A DNA stretch of 64,000 nucleotides from Neobittarella massiliensis (ex Bilen et al. 2018). Lineage in GTDB: Bacteria > Bacillota > Clostridia > Oscillospirales > Ruminococcaceae. Made by a program: the position numbers and the translations under genes. The stretch is from positions 186,001 to 250,000 of the forward strand of contig NZ_OKQO01000007.1 in assembly GCF_900289145.1 (NCBI RefSeq). Direction: 5' to 3'. The notes beneath the pieces are model-generated. The model was given only the letters and a program-made list of their open reading frames with translations, was not told the DNA's origin and did no database searches. Shown here in pieces: positions 1 to 8,884 of this stretch. Within the stretch, counting starts at the first letter, position 1, and every line of letters starts with the position of its first letter.

Positions 1-252
1 ATCGTCCTCACCACACCGCCAAAAAACACGGTATCTGCCTGCCTATCGCCCCGGTCATCCGCCGGGCGCGCGCTCCTGTCGGTCACACCGCTCATCTCCC
101 CACTCTCCCTGTCTGCGATCCGCGGCTAATGGCCCAGCCTGAGCCAGCCTGGGCCAGCCTGTTTTTTTGGCCGCAAAGCCCCGCGTGCAGGGTATATTTT
201 CTCTTATTTTAGCACATTCTCCCTATAGCCGCCAGCACCCGGCGCCGCCGCA
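1..252. other. C-rich stretch without a gene
   Basis: I see no convincing coding region here. The part around 131-160 is three consecutive decamers of the form GRGCCAGCCT, a clean period-10 micro-repeat of the kind found in several other gaps of this window. The rest is unstructured C-rich sequence. Confidence 0.5.
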
Positions 253-284
253 CAAAAAAAGAGCGGGCCGCATGGCCCGCTCTC
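253..284 (-). terminator. Terminator of the TrpF-like gene
   Basis: A 10-bp perfect stem (AGAGCGGGCC paired with GGCCCGCTCT, loop GCAT) is followed on the minus strand by a run of T. It lies about 20 bases after the stop codon of the TrpF-like gene. Confidence 0.85.
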
Positions 285-303
285 ATAAAAGGTCTGTCTG
301 CTG

Positions 304-990
304 TTAAATGCCCAGCTCTTTGGCGGTGGCGTGTGCCCGTTCGCAGAACAGGCGCACCTTCTCGATGTCTTTCTCGCCCAGGTTGGTGCCGTTTTTATTG
401 GTCTTGGTCAGCGAGTCCACACCGTAGGGGCGAACGGCCTTGATGGCGTCGGCCACGTTGTCCGGCCCTAGGCCGCCGGCAATGATGACCGGGCAGCTGG
501 CCCCGTCCACGATCGCCTTGTCCCAGGCCCAGTCGTGGGTCACACCGGCCGCGCCGGTACCGATCACACCGGTCAGCACCGAGTCGAGGATCAGCAGGTC
601 GCAGAATTTCGAGAAGGCGATTGCCTTGTCGATGGCCTCCGGGCCGGTCATGGGCACTGCCTGCATGATCTTCATGCCGGGGTATTTGGCTTTCAGCTCC
701 GCTACCAGCTCGGGGGTGGCGTCGTCCTCAGCACCCGAGATGTGCAGAATGTCCGGGTGCAGCGTCTCGATGATCTTGGTGCGCTCTTCCTCGGTGTCGT
801 CGATGGTCAGGGCCACTTTGGTGGCCTTGTCGCCGACTGCGTCAAAAATAGCTTTGCTCTCGGCCAGAGCCTCGTCAAAAGTTTTGCCGGAATTCTTGGC
901 GGTGGGGTTCACGCCGATATTGGTGGCGCCGACCTCGATGCAGGCCAGAGCCTCGTCAACAGTTTTCAGAGAGTAGATCTGAGTGATCAT
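304..990 (-). CDS. TrpF-like (phosphoribosylanthranilate isomerase family) protein
   Basis: The 228-aa product has the TIM-barrel pattern of N-(5'-phosphoribosyl)anthranilate isomerase. It shows a phosphate-binding end PVIIAGGLGPDNV followed by AVRPYGVD, an LLILDS strand carrying the usual catalytic Asp, and a GTGAAGVTHDW loop. The start is the ATG eight bases after AAGGAGG; an upstream in-frame Met has no such site. The N-terminal strand, which in TrpF reads KICG with the catalytic Cys, is here MITQIYSLK, so the general base is missing. No other trp gene is near. I infer a TrpF-fold paralogue with another sugar-phosphate substrate rather than a tryptophan enzyme. The fold is clear and the function is not. 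Confidence 0.75.
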   Translation of the reverse strand: MITQIYSLKTVDEALACIEVGATNIGVNPTAKNSGKTFDEALAESKAIFDAVGDKATKVALTIDDTEEERTKIIETLHPDILHISGAEDDATPELVAELKAKYPGMKIMQAVPMTGPEAIDKAIAFSKFCDLLILDSVLTGVIGTGAAGVTHDWAWDKAIVDGASCPVIIAGGLGPDNVADAIKAVRPYGVDSLTKTNKNGTNLGEKDIEKVRLFCERAHATAKELGI

Positions 991-1037
991 AAATAAGAAC
1001 CTCCTTAGTTTGGGTGGGCATTTGCTCGTATGCCCAT

Positions 1038-1067
1038 ATTCTAACACAGCCGATACCGCCGGCGCAA
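1038..1067 (-). promoter_or_regulatory. Likely promoter of the TrpF-like gene
   Basis: On the minus strand TTGCGC and TAGAAT are separated by 18 bases, about 50 bases before the start codon. The match to sigma-A consensus is moderate. Confidence 0.45.
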
Positions 1068-1246
1068 TCGATTTTGTGCCGAAAAAATGGCGGTAAAACC
1101 GCTATTATCCACCACAATTACACCCCAGCAGTGGATTTGTGCACAAATCCGCCATCAATCAGCATATCCGCACAGTATTGGGCCGTATTTTTTCCTGCTC
1201 TTTTGGCAGGACACACAGCCGGCGCGCCAAACAGCGGGGATTTTCG

Positions 1247-1275
1247 TTGCATTTTATATGCCGCTATGCTACATT
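1247..1275 (+). promoter_or_regulatory. Likely promoter of the NfeD gene
   Basis: TTGCAT and TACATT are separated by 17 bases, about 100 bases before the NfeD start. The remainder of the 991-1372 gap shows no gene. Confidence 0.45.
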
Positions 1276-1372
1276 GTAGATGTAAACAGGCGGCGGCCCA
1301 CAGCCGGCCGCCGCCGAGTTGGGACATACTGCTGCCGCAGTCTGTCAGCCCGCGAGAAAGAGGGTCTTCAAG

Positions 1373-1810
1373 ATGAACTATTACGCTATCGGTTGGCTGG
1401 CCGCCATCGTGGTCTTCGCCCTGCTCGAGGCCGCCTCTCCCGCGCTGGTCTCTATCTGGTTTGCCGCCGGGGCGGTGGGCGCGCTGCTCACCTCCCTGTT
1501 CAGCAGTCTGTTCTGGGTCCAGCTGCTGGTGTTCTTTGCGCTCAGCGGCATCCTGCTGGCCGCCACCCGCCCGCTGTGCCGCAGGTATATGAAGGGCCGC
1601 AGCCAGCCCACCAACGCCGACATGCTCATCGGCCAAACCGCCACCGTGACCGAGGATATCTCCAACGTCAAAGCGGCCGGCCGGGTCTACCTCTCGGGGC
1701 AGAGCTGGGCCGCCCGCAGCCTCGACGGCAGCGACATCCCCAAAAGCACGCTGGTGCGGGTCGATCATATCGAGGGGGTCAAGCTGCTGGTATCCCCCGT
1801 CCAAAAATAG
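1373..1810 (+). CDS. NfeD-like membrane protein
   Basis: This 145-aa protein begins with two to three hydrophobic segments (about residues 5-25, 28-48 and 50-65), followed by a basic CRRYMKGR stretch. A C-terminal beta-rich OB-fold of NfeD type follows, with LIGQTATVTEDI, GRVYLSGQSWAARS and LVRVDHIEGVKLLV. NfeD proteins partner SPFH/stomatin proteins in membrane microdomains, and such a protein is encoded next downstream. The start chosen is the ATG after a GA-rich site, because the in-frame upstream Met would add a non-hydrophobic leader. Assignment to the family is firm; the exact physiological role (membrane organisation or stress) is inference. Confidence 0.85.
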   Translation: MNYYAIGWLAAIVVFALLEAASPALVSIWFAAGAVGALLTSLFSSLFWVQLLVFFALSGILLAATRPLCRRYMKGRSQPTNADMLIGQTATVTEDISNVKAAGRVYLSGQSWAARSLDGSDIPKSTLVRVDHIEGVKLLVSPVQK

Positions 1811-1953
1811 CCCACTGCTAAGCCCGCCCCTACAGCCAGTAACTTGTAATTTGTAATAAGGTAGCCTCTATCCTCCGGCGCCGGCCGCGCCTATTTTCGC
1901 ACCCACCGGGCGCTAGCGCCCGCCATCATAATACGATCGAGGAGGTCGTCTCT

Positions 1954-2865
1954 ATGCCTATGTTGTGGTTATACATCCTGCTGGCGCTCATCGCGCTGGT
2001 GCTCATCGTGCTCGTCGCCAACATCCGGGTGGTGCCGCAAGCCCACAGCTACGTGGTGGAGCGCATCGGCACCTACTATCAGACCTGGCAGACCGGTCTG
2101 CACTTCAAGATCCCCTTTATCGACCGGGTGGCCAAAAAAGTCTCCCTCAAAGAGACGGTGGTCGACTTTGCCCCCCAGGCAGTCATCACCAAAGACAACG
2201 TCACCATGCAGATCGACACGGTGGTCTTTTTCCAGATCACCGATCCCAAACTCTTCACCTACGGGGTCAACAATCCCCTGTCCGCCATCGAGTTCCTCAC
2301 CGCCACCACCCTGCGCAACATCATCGGCGACTTAGAGCTGGATAATACGCTCACCTCCCGCGACGTCATCAACAACCGCATCACCGCCATCCTCGACGAA
2401 GCCACCGACAAATGGGGCATCAAGGTCAACCGGGTGGAGGTCAAAAACATCGTCCCCCCCAAAGAGATCCAGGACGCTATGGAGCGCCAGATGAAAGCCG
2501 AGCGCCTGCGCCGCGAGTCCATCTTAAAGGCCGAAGGCGAAAAGCGCAGCCAGATCCTGGTGGCCGAAGGCGAAAAAGAGTCGGCCATCCTGCGCGCCGA
2601 AGCTGTCAAAGAGCAGAAGATCCGCGAGGCGCAGGGCGAGGCGGAGGCCATCGTCATGGTGCAAAAGGCCTACGCCGACAGCCTCAAGCTGCTCAACGAG
2701 GCCGATCCCAACGAAAAGGTGGTGGCCCTCAAGGGGCTGGAGGCCTTTGCCAAAGCCGCCGATGGCCGCGCCACCAAGATCATCATCCCCTCCGAGATCC
2801 AGTCGCTGGCCGGTCTGGCCACCTCGGTCAAAGAGCTCTTTGCCGACACCGATATCCAGCCTTAA
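1954..2865 (+). CDS. SPFH/stomatin-family membrane scaffold protein
   Basis: The 303-aa protein has one N-terminal membrane anchor (about residues 4-24) directly followed by the SPFH domain (VVPQAHSYVVERIGTY, GLHFKIPFID, then DNVTMQIDTVVFFQI). A long charged coiled coil follows (about residues 170-250), made of KAEGEK-type repeats, and then a hydrophobic IIIPSE end. It resembles QmcA/stomatin proteins that oligomerise in membrane microdomains. A GGAGG site lies eight bases before the ATG. With the preceding NfeD gene it forms the classic NfeD-SPFH pair, and the terminator just downstream closes the unit. Confidence 0.92.
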   Translation: MPMLWLYILLALIALVLIVLVANIRVVPQAHSYVVERIGTYYQTWQTGLHFKIPFIDRVAKKVSLKETVVDFAPQAVITKDNVTMQIDTVVFFQITDPKLFTYGVNNPLSAIEFLTATTLRNIIGDLELDNTLTSRDVINNRITAILDEATDKWGIKVNRVEVKNIVPPKEIQDAMERQMKAERLRRESILKAEGEKRSQILVAEGEKESAILRAEAVKEQKIREAQGEAEAIVMVQKAYADSLKLLNEADPNEKVVALKGLEAFAKAADGRATKIIIPSEIQSLAGLATSVKELFADTDIQP

Positions 2866-2875
2866 CCCCCCAGCC

Positions 2876-2909
2876 AAAAGGCCCGCCACACCGTGTGGCG
2901 GGCCTTTTT
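2876..2909 (+). terminator. Terminator of the NfeD-SPFH unit
   Basis: A GC-rich 12- to 13-bp stem (AGGCCCGCCACA against its complement) with a very short loop is followed by TTTTT, ten bases after the SPFH stop codon. Confidence 0.9.
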
Positions 2910-3013
2910 ATATCGCCCGTCAACATATCTTTTCGCCAGTAGAGACCGCGCTTGCGCTGCTGTACCGCCCACACATTTTTCCCTCTATCCTGTCTACACC
3001 ACCCACACGGTCT

Positions 3014-3571
3014 TCATCTGCACGATCTTAAAAAGGCAGCGCTGCCCCCTGTATAGCACGCATGTATCAAAGTAAGCAATTTATCTGCCGGTAGGTCCTT
3101 TCCGCGACGTAGCCAAACACGAAAAAGAGCCAGAGAGGTGGAGAGGTGAAACTCGATCAGGTAAGGCATCAGATGTTCGGCCGCGGGAAAAGTATTTTGC
3201 AATCCGGAAAGGGGCAGCTCCTCTTGGAGGCGAGCAATAAAATGCACACTCCCGTAATCGCCCAATACAGCTCTTAAAAATATCTCGTTGTCTGCAAAAA
3301 ACGCGCGCAATAGATCCAGGTCGGGGGTAAACAGCGCACCGCTTTCCACTTCCCACGACTTTTTCATTAGGGTCAACAAGCTATCTTCCACATAATCTAG
3401 CAGATCATAGATATCATCAAAATACTGATAAAAAGTACTTCTATTATAGCCGGCAAGAGCCGTGATCTCTTTCACCGTAATTTTATCGATAGATTTTTGC
3501 GCATATAAAGTACAAAAAGAAGTGGCAAACGCCTCTCTTGTCTTGGCAGTGATCTCGGGTTGCTTATTCAC
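3014..3571 (-). CDS. TetR-family transcriptional regulator
   Basis: The 185-aa protein has an N-terminal TetR helix-turn-helix (TVKEITALAGYNRSTFYQYFDDIYDLL, roughly residues 33-58) and a variable ligand-binding C-terminus. The start is a GTG about ten bases after AAGGAG. It is divergent from a flavodoxin-like gene, and the spacer holds a palindrome suited to a TetR dimer, so it probably represses that gene and itself. Its base composition is visibly more AT-rich than its neighbours, hinting that the pair was acquired. The inducer is unknown. Confidence 0.88.
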   Translation of the reverse strand: MNKQPEITAKTREAFATSFCTLYAQKSIDKITVKEITALAGYNRSTFYQYFDDIYDLLDYVEDSLLTLMKKSWEVESGALFTPDLDLLRAFFADNEIFLRAVLGDYGSVHFIARLQEELPLSGLQNTFPAAEHLMPYLIEFHLSTSLALFRVWLRRGKDLPADKLLTLIHACYTGGSAAFLRSCR

Positions 3572-3650
3572 GCTGCATCTTCTCCTTAGGGCCCAACACT
3601 GAGGGCAAAGATTGTCGGTTGATAAGTGATCTGTAAGCTACTATGCTTAT

Positions 3651-3671
3651 CATACAACACATCGTTGTATG
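3651..3671. promoter_or_regulatory. Candidate TetR operator
   Basis: CATACAAC and GTTGTATG form a perfect 8-bp inverted repeat around five bases. It lies between the divergent TetR and flavodoxin genes, the usual place for a TetR operator. The assignment to this regulator is inference. Confidence 0.55.
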
Positions 3672-3734
3672 CCGTATGATCAGTCACAAATTTTCTGTAA
3701 ACAAAAAACAATTTTTGCGAAGGGACGTCACCGC

Positions 3735-4244
3735 ATGAAAGTAATGATCATCTATTACTCCCGCTCCGGAAACACAGAAAAGATCGCATTACAGGCTCAA
3801 AAGGATCTGCAATGTGAAGCTTTGAAGATCATTCCAGAAAAAGCATATGGAAATTATATCACTTCTTGCCTGCGGGTCACCAAAGAAAGAAAAGCACGTG
3901 TTGCACCGGCTTTTCAAACGCCCATTCCCAATTTGCAGAACTGTGATGTAGTTTTATTGGGGTATCCGGTATGGGCACAGGATCTACCGGGATTTGTAGC
4001 TGCATTCATTTCGCAGTGCAATTTAGAAGGTAAAACGGTGATACCATTTGCCACTTACGGGATGTCGGGTATCAATTGGACCCTAAAGCACCTGACACAG
4101 CTCTGCTTTGGTGCCGCGATCAAATACCCATTTGACAGCGGTACCTTCAAAAAGGGGAACTATCAAATGTGGATAGATCAGGTCCGCCGCCTGCTCTATA
4201 ACGAGCAGGAGACAGCTGTCTCATCTGTGTCCGGCGCAGAATAG
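3735..4244 (+). CDS. Flavodoxin-like protein
   Basis: This 169-aa protein opens with the flavodoxin phosphate-binding loop (MIIYYSRSGNTEKIA) and continues with VVLLGYPVWAQDLP and PFATYGMSG, the segments that contact FMN in this family. It is cytosolic, with no signal peptide. It probably carries electrons or acts as an FMN-dependent quinone or nitro reductase. The ATG at this position follows an AAGGGA site and puts the P-loop at the N-terminus. An upstream in-frame Met would add 22 residues unlike the family. It diverges from the TetR gene that likely controls it and shares that gene's AT-rich composition. Confidence 0.85.
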   Translation: MKVMIIYYSRSGNTEKIALQAQKDLQCEALKIIPEKAYGNYITSCLRVTKERKARVAPAFQTPIPNLQNCDVVLLGYPVWAQDLPGFVAAFISQCNLEGKTVIPFATYGMSGINWTLKHLTQLCFGAAIKYPFDSGTFKKGNYQMWIDQVRRLLYNEQETAVSSVSGAE

Positions 4245-4855
4245 GTATCCATGGCAGGTGCCCGTCCAAAACACAGTCGCCGATAATAGTAAAACAGCAC
4301 AGCAGTACAGCCAAGGTCTGGATATGTGCTGGTGCTGATGTTGGTGTTTATTTTGCGGTGGTGCCGGCTTTTGCGCCATTTTCATTTTTGTGTAAAATAC
4401 TTGCCCGTGTAGCAGATACAGGCCGGCAGCATCAAGCATATCGCCAGGGGCAAATAGGCGCCGTCCGTTTTTAAATAAGCCGGCATCACCTCATCACGGT
4501 CGCCACATCTCGCATGTATCGGGGTACTGTTTTTCTACACGCGGCACGCGCCCCAAGAGGTCCCGCCCCGGCAGATCGTTCGCTCGTGGCGCTCACCCCC
4601 GCCTGCGCTCTGTCGTTTTCCATCCCCCATCAGGTACCCCTATTCCTTACCTCAAATGCCGGGCCTTTCTTCCGCTTCATTTGCAGCTGCGCGGTAAGTC
4701 CGCCATCCAGCACAGCGGCCAGCCACCCAGCGGCAGCCACAGTCCGGGTACTGCCTAAGTAGTCCTGTTTGACAACTCTCCCCCACCCACGTTAGACTAT
4801 ATAAAAAAGCAGCGCCTCAGCGCCGCCAAGGGCTAAAAACCCAGTCAGGAGAAAT
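4245..4855. other. Gap with possible decayed membrane-protein remnant
   Basis: No intact gene is convincing. On the minus strand two short frames encode hydrophobic pieces (around 4230-4340 and 4395-4500) that could be fragments of one former membrane protein broken by a frameshift. The remainder is C-rich and featureless up to the NTF2-like gene. The remnant reading is speculative. Confidence 0.3.
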
Positions 4856-5221
4856 ATGGAAGAGCAAGTCATTTCGCTGGAACACGCTCTGTGGGAGGCA
4901 GTTCTGCACCAGAACACAGCTGCCTTTCAGGAACTCGTCTTTCCGTCTGCGGTCATGATCTGCGGCGGCTACCGCTGTCTGGGCAGCGAATACGCCGGTA
5001 TCATTGCCGACTTTTTTATCAGCAGCTACGCCATCACCCACATGGAGGTCATCTACGCCCGCCCCGACCAGGTCATGCTGCACTACGTCCTCCAGACCGA
5101 GGTGGCGGACAGCCGCGACCGGGACCTGGCCGGCACTTTTCATGTGGCGTCCGTCTGGGGCCGCCACGGCGACAGCTTTAAGCTGCTCTTCAATATGGAT
5201 TCCAAGATCGCCCAGCCCTAG
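4856..5221 (+). CDS. NTF2-like (DUF4440/SnoaL-type) small protein
   Basis: The 121-aa protein has the NTF2-fold layout: an N-terminal helix (ISLEHALWEAVLHQNTAAFQELV), a strand with VMICGG, a DFFISSYAITH helix and three long C-terminal strands ending in FHVASVWGRHGDSFKLLFNMD. That pattern is typical of DUF4440 and SnoaL-like proteins, which range from isomerases to ligand-binding domains. An AGGAGAA site precedes the ATG. It stands alone, with no operon partner, and the function is unknown. Confidence 0.65.
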   Translation: MEEQVISLEHALWEAVLHQNTAAFQELVFPSAVMICGGYRCLGSEYAGIIADFFISSYAITHMEVIYARPDQVMLHYVLQTEVADSRDRDLAGTFHVASVWGRHGDSFKLLFNMDSKIAQP

Positions 5222-6504
5222 CTGTCACCCCAGCCCACCTCATCTTCTTCGCCAGCAACAATGCCCCGCAGTCTATACCCGCTCGCGCCACCAAGCTCCA
5301 ACCAGCAGTGCCTAGCACGGCCCCTCACTCATAAAAAGCCACCTCATGCACTCCTGGGCAACGAGCGGTACAGATACGCTTTCCTGCCGTCCCACTGCCC
5401 CACTGCCCCACCGCCCAGCTGTCCCGCCGTCCTGCCGCCCAGCCGCCTATCTGTCCAACTGTACCCGCCGCAGTGGTGGCCGCTCCCCGACCTACCGGCA
5501 GTCTCTCCGCCCAACAAAAAACAGCCCGGTGCCACACTATCCCCCGGTCTGCGCCGCCCGCACCGCGCCCCATCAGGCAGTGTTACCGCTCTGATCGCCG
5601 CCGGCAAACAGCGCTCTTCCCTCCGTCTGCAGGCGCCACACGGCCCGGCAGATACCGCTATATCGCCGCACTGCGCGACTACCTGCGCCATATACTGCGG
5701 TCTCCACCATACACGGGCCCGCTTTTTACATGAATGTATCACAGCAACACGGCAACACAGCGACACTCGCCAGCTTTCCTTTTAAACGAGGGGCCGCCGT
5801 CGGGCGATCAGCATCCCCCTGTGCAAGCCCATACCTTCCTATCCCCCGCGCTAAAACAGCTGTTGTCTCCAGATCCTCCGCTCTTCCTGGGCCCCGTGCA
5901 TCCGGCGGATCTGTCAAGATCATCTCCCCGCTGTCTGTGCATACACCGGTTCTCCCATTACACAACACGCACTTACACATCATCTGTCTGTACCTTCGGC
6001 TTTCCCCGTCAGCGCCGGCATTACTATGTAATACTATTTGTATATTATCTTTATTTCTATACATATCTTTCTGCTCAGTTCCCGTCTTTGCTGTAACCAA
6101 ATCTTGTCTGCTGCTCCACTCTAAAACCAAACTCTGCACTGCTCTGCTCTGTTCATCTTCTGCCGCCAGATGGCTTTTAATAGATTTCTGCAACGCGCAC
6201 CTCTTTGCGGTGTCCGCCCTGCTGTCCAGCTCGGCCATCGCTGCGGCATAGAACAGGCAGTATCTGCGGCTAACCGGGCGACCGGCGCCGCAGGCAGTGA
6301 TCTTCCTCCTCATCCTCATTCCCATTCCTATCCACATCTCCAGTTCCATCCTCAAACCCAGTATTTCTCTCACTCGCTCTCTCCACAGTCATTTCCGATA
6401 TATACAATATGTATATTTCATATCGATTTATACACTTAGAAAACCCGTATATCCCGTGCCGCATCTCATTTCGATCCCCGCCCACCACGAAGGAGGTCCT
6501 CCCC
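5222..6504. other. 1.3-kb gene-poor, pyrimidine-rich region with period-8 repeat
   Basis: Open frames on both strands have low-complexity composition and no recognisable domain, so I call none. Positions 5389-5444 are seven consecutive octamers of the form GYCCHRCY, a degenerate period-8 tandem repeat. Positions 6010-6110 and 6300-6470 are T/C-rich on the plus strand. The promoter and AAGGAGG of the NeuB-like gene lie at the right edge. Confidence 0.5.
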
Positions 6505-7410
6505 ATGAAGTCCACTGTACTCATCGCCGATCTGCAAGACCGCTATCACAGCGCCGCGCAGGCGCAGGAATTTATCCGTCTGGCCGCCCGGTGCGGGGCC
6601 ACTGCCGCCAGCCTGCGGTTCTGCACGCAGCAACAGGCACCCAGCCCCATCGGTGCACCACACATCGCCGCCCTTGGCGAAGAGGCCGAGCGCACCGGGG
6701 TGCTGTTGCTCCCCACCCCGTGGGATCTCACCGCTCTCTCGCAGCTCTGCCAGCTGTCAGTACCGCTCCTGCACCTGCCCGGCCATCTGTTGGCCGATCC
6801 CCAGGCCCTTGAGCTGACCGCCGCCACCGGCCGGCCCATTATCGCCATGGCCGGTCTGTGCACCATGCCCGAGCTCAAGGCTGCCGCCAGCTACCTCAAG
6901 CAGCTGCAGGCCGGCCCGCTCACCGTGTTGCAGTCGGGCAGTCAGGGCGAAGTGCCGGCCGACCGTGCCAACCTGCGGGCTATGGTCCTCTTAAAGGGCT
7001 CTCTGCAGTGCTCGGTGGGCTACGCCGATCACACCCGCAGCATCGAAGCCGCCATCGCCGCCGTAGCTATCGGGGCCGAGGTGGTGCAAAAGCCGGTCCA
7101 CCTCGACAGCCCGCTCCCCCACACGCTGTCAATGGAGGAGTTCGCCGGTCTGGCCGCCGCCATCCGTCGGCTGGGTGGTGCGCTGGGCACCGGCCGGCGC
7201 GACCTGATCGAGCAAGACCTGATCGAGCGCAGCCGCACCTATACCGGTCTGGCCGCCGCCCGGCCCATTGCCGCCGGCCAAACCGTCACCGCCGACGACC
7301 TCTGCGTAGCTGCCGGCGGCGGTCTCTCGCCCCTTTTGGCCGCCGCTTTCATCAGCGCGCCCGCCCCGCGCGATTACGCCCCCGGCGATCCCATAGATCT
7401 CATCTCTTAG
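6505..7410 (+). CDS. Degenerate NeuB/SpsE-like protein with C-terminal SAF domain
   Basis: The 301-aa product matches sialic-acid-synthase-type proteins. A TIM-barrel part contains GYADHTRSIEAAIAAVAIGA (about residues 170-190) and SMEEFAGLAAAIRRLGGALG. A SAF (antifreeze-like) end follows, with ARPIAAGQTVTADDLCVA. The family's Glu-Lys-His before the LD strand reads QKP here, and the early Lys/Gln pair reads RFC. By alignment to NeuB the second metal-binding His and other catalytic residues are therefore lost. It is also shorter than usual (about 340 aa). No neuA, neuC or flagellar genes are near. It is probably a non-catalytic or repurposed paralogue. AAGGAGG nine bases upstream fixes the start. 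Confidence 0.75.
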   Translation: MKSTVLIADLQDRYHSAAQAQEFIRLAARCGATAASLRFCTQQQAPSPIGAPHIAALGEEAERTGVLLLPTPWDLTALSQLCQLSVPLLHLPGHLLADPQALELTAATGRPIIAMAGLCTMPELKAAASYLKQLQAGPLTVLQSGSQGEVPADRANLRAMVLLKGSLQCSVGYADHTRSIEAAIAAVAIGAEVVQKPVHLDSPLPHTLSMEEFAGLAAAIRRLGGALGTGRRDLIEQDLIERSRTYTGLAAARPIAAGQTVTADDLCVAAGGGLSPLLAAAFISAPAPRDYAPGDPIDLIS

Positions 7411-7633
7411 TAACGTCACCGGTCGCGATATTCTTTTCGCGCCGTGCCTCTGCCGTATCTCCAGTTGCGACAAATAGGCCGCCCACATATGCGGCAACGA
7501 GTCGGCCCCTCATGTCCCCGACCATGCCGCCTGCCGCCACCGCGTCAGTACGCTGGTACACATTTTTATATACCATCTCTTTCGTGCGATATATCATTCA
7601 TTTGTCACCGTTTTTTCCCCGCTCATAGCACAA

Positions 7634-7672
7634 AAAAGACGTCTTTGACTGCTCGTCAAAGACGTCTTTTTT
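7634..7672. terminator. Bidirectional terminator between convergent genes
   Basis: A perfect 16-bp stem (arms beginning AAAAGACGTC) with a 5-base loop has A and T runs on both sides. It can stop the NeuB-like gene on the plus strand and the LacI gene on the minus strand. The rest of the 7411-7739 gap shows no gene. Confidence 0.9.
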
Positions 7673-7739
7673 CTATTTTATCCGCTGTTTTTACAATTTG
7701 TTCACATCTTCTGCCGACCATGTCGGCCGCCCTCAGGCG

Positions 7740-8747
7740 CTACCGCAGCTCTTTTACCGACTGCTGCTCCACCAGCTCCACCGGCAGCACCCGCTCCTCG
7801 CCCAAATACTGTTGGCCGCTCTCCATCTTCTGTATCAGCAGCTCGCCGGCCAACTGCCCCATCTCGTAGGTGGGGCGGGCCACATAGGTGATCTTGGGGG
7901 TGGCAAAATGCATGAAGTCGTGCTCGTCAAATCCCACCAGCGACAGCTCCTCCCCCACCTGCACCCCGGCCTCGGCCAGGGCCGTATAGCAGCCCTTACA
8001 GATGAGGTTGTTGCTGCACAAGATCGCCGTCACCCCGGTCTGCTCCCGCTCCTGCAGCAGCTGACGGGCGGCGCGCTCGCCGTTTTGCTCAAACCAGTCG
8101 CCGTGCAGCACCAGCCGCTCATCTACCGGCAGTTCATGCGCGCGCATACAGCTGGTAAAGCCCTCCATGCGCCCATAGCCGTTGCAGTACTTCATAGGGC
8201 CCGAGATGTAGGCGATACGCCGGTGCCCCCTCTCTATCAGGTGCCGGCAGGCCGCGTACATGCCGCCCCGGTTGTCGATAATCACGTTGTCAAAGCGGCT
8301 GCTGTCTATCTGCCGGTCCACAAACACCACCGGCTTGCGGCGGTCGCTGTACACCGCACCGTCGGTGGCGGTCACGGCGATGATGCCGTCCACCAGCGGG
8401 CTGACCACCGTCTTTACCAGCTCTTCCTCGGTGGCCGCCTCGTCGCCGGTCGAAAACATGCACACGTTATAGCCCTTCTGGCGGCAGACCATGTCCACCC
8501 CGTGGATGATAGCCGAGTAAAATGGGTTTCGTATCTCGGGGATGATGACCCCCACCATATTGGTCTTTTTGCGCACCACCGACACCGCCGCCGCGCTGGG
8601 CACATAGCCGTATTCGTCGATGATCTTCTGCACCTTTTCCCGCGTCTTCTGGCTCACCCGGTCCTTGCCGTTGAGCACCCGCGACACGGTGGAGATGGCC
8701 ACTCCCGCCTTTTGCGAGATGTCTTTGATGGTGATCTGCTCTTTCAT
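7740..8747 (-). CDS. LacI-family transcriptional regulator
   Basis: The 335-aa protein has a standard LacI helix-turn-helix and hinge (TIKDISQKAGVAISTVSRVLNG, residues 6-27, then YVPSAAA). A periplasmic-binding-type sensor domain follows (MVGVIIPEIRNPFYSAIIHGVD, GLVGFDEHDF-like region, then TPKITYVARPTYEMGQLAGELL). AGGAG precedes the ATG. No sugar genes are adjacent. A perfect 32-bp palindrome of LacI type lies 4.2 kb away in front of the PF07090 gene and is a reasonable target. That link is inference and the effector is unknown. Confidence 0.92.
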   Translation of the reverse strand: MKEQITIKDISQKAGVAISTVSRVLNGKDRVSQKTREKVQKIIDEYGYVPSAAAVSVVRKKTNMVGVIIPEIRNPFYSAIIHGVDMVCRQKGYNVCMFSTGDEAATEEELVKTVVSPLVDGIIAVTATDGAVYSDRRKPVVFVDRQIDSSRFDNVIIDNRGGMYAACRHLIERGHRRIAYISGPMKYCNGYGRMEGFTSCMRAHELPVDERLVLHGDWFEQNGERAARQLLQEREQTGVTAILCSNNLICKGCYTALAEAGVQVGEELSLVGFDEHDFMHFATPKITYVARPTYEMGQLAGELLIQKMESGQQYLGEERVLPVELVEQQSVKELR

Positions 8748-8815
8748 ACTGCGCTCCTGCCGGGGCCCCGGCCCCTCTGTATTGCCCGCCTCGCGGCCGG
8801 CAGTCGTCAGGTCCT

Positions 8816-8844
8816 ATTATAGACGGTAACGCCGCCGGGCGCAA
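8816..8844 (-). promoter_or_regulatory. Promoter of the LacI gene
   Basis: TTGCGC and a perfect TATAAT stand 17 bases apart on the minus strand, about 70 bases before the LacI start. Confidence 0.65.
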
Positions 8845-8884
8845 ATATCTTATATCGGCAGCACGCCCGCTCAAAGGTCCGGCT

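Noticed and set aside
160-200. CGCAAAGC segment recalling the cyclic-di-GMP (GEMM) riboswitch core
   Set aside because: The other conserved parts (the GCACAGGGCAAAC side and the tetraloop stem) are missing.
5222-6504. Open frames of 80-215 codons in the gap before the NeuB-like gene
   Set aside because: Low-complexity composition, mutual overlap and no start signals mark them as chance frames in C-rich DNA.
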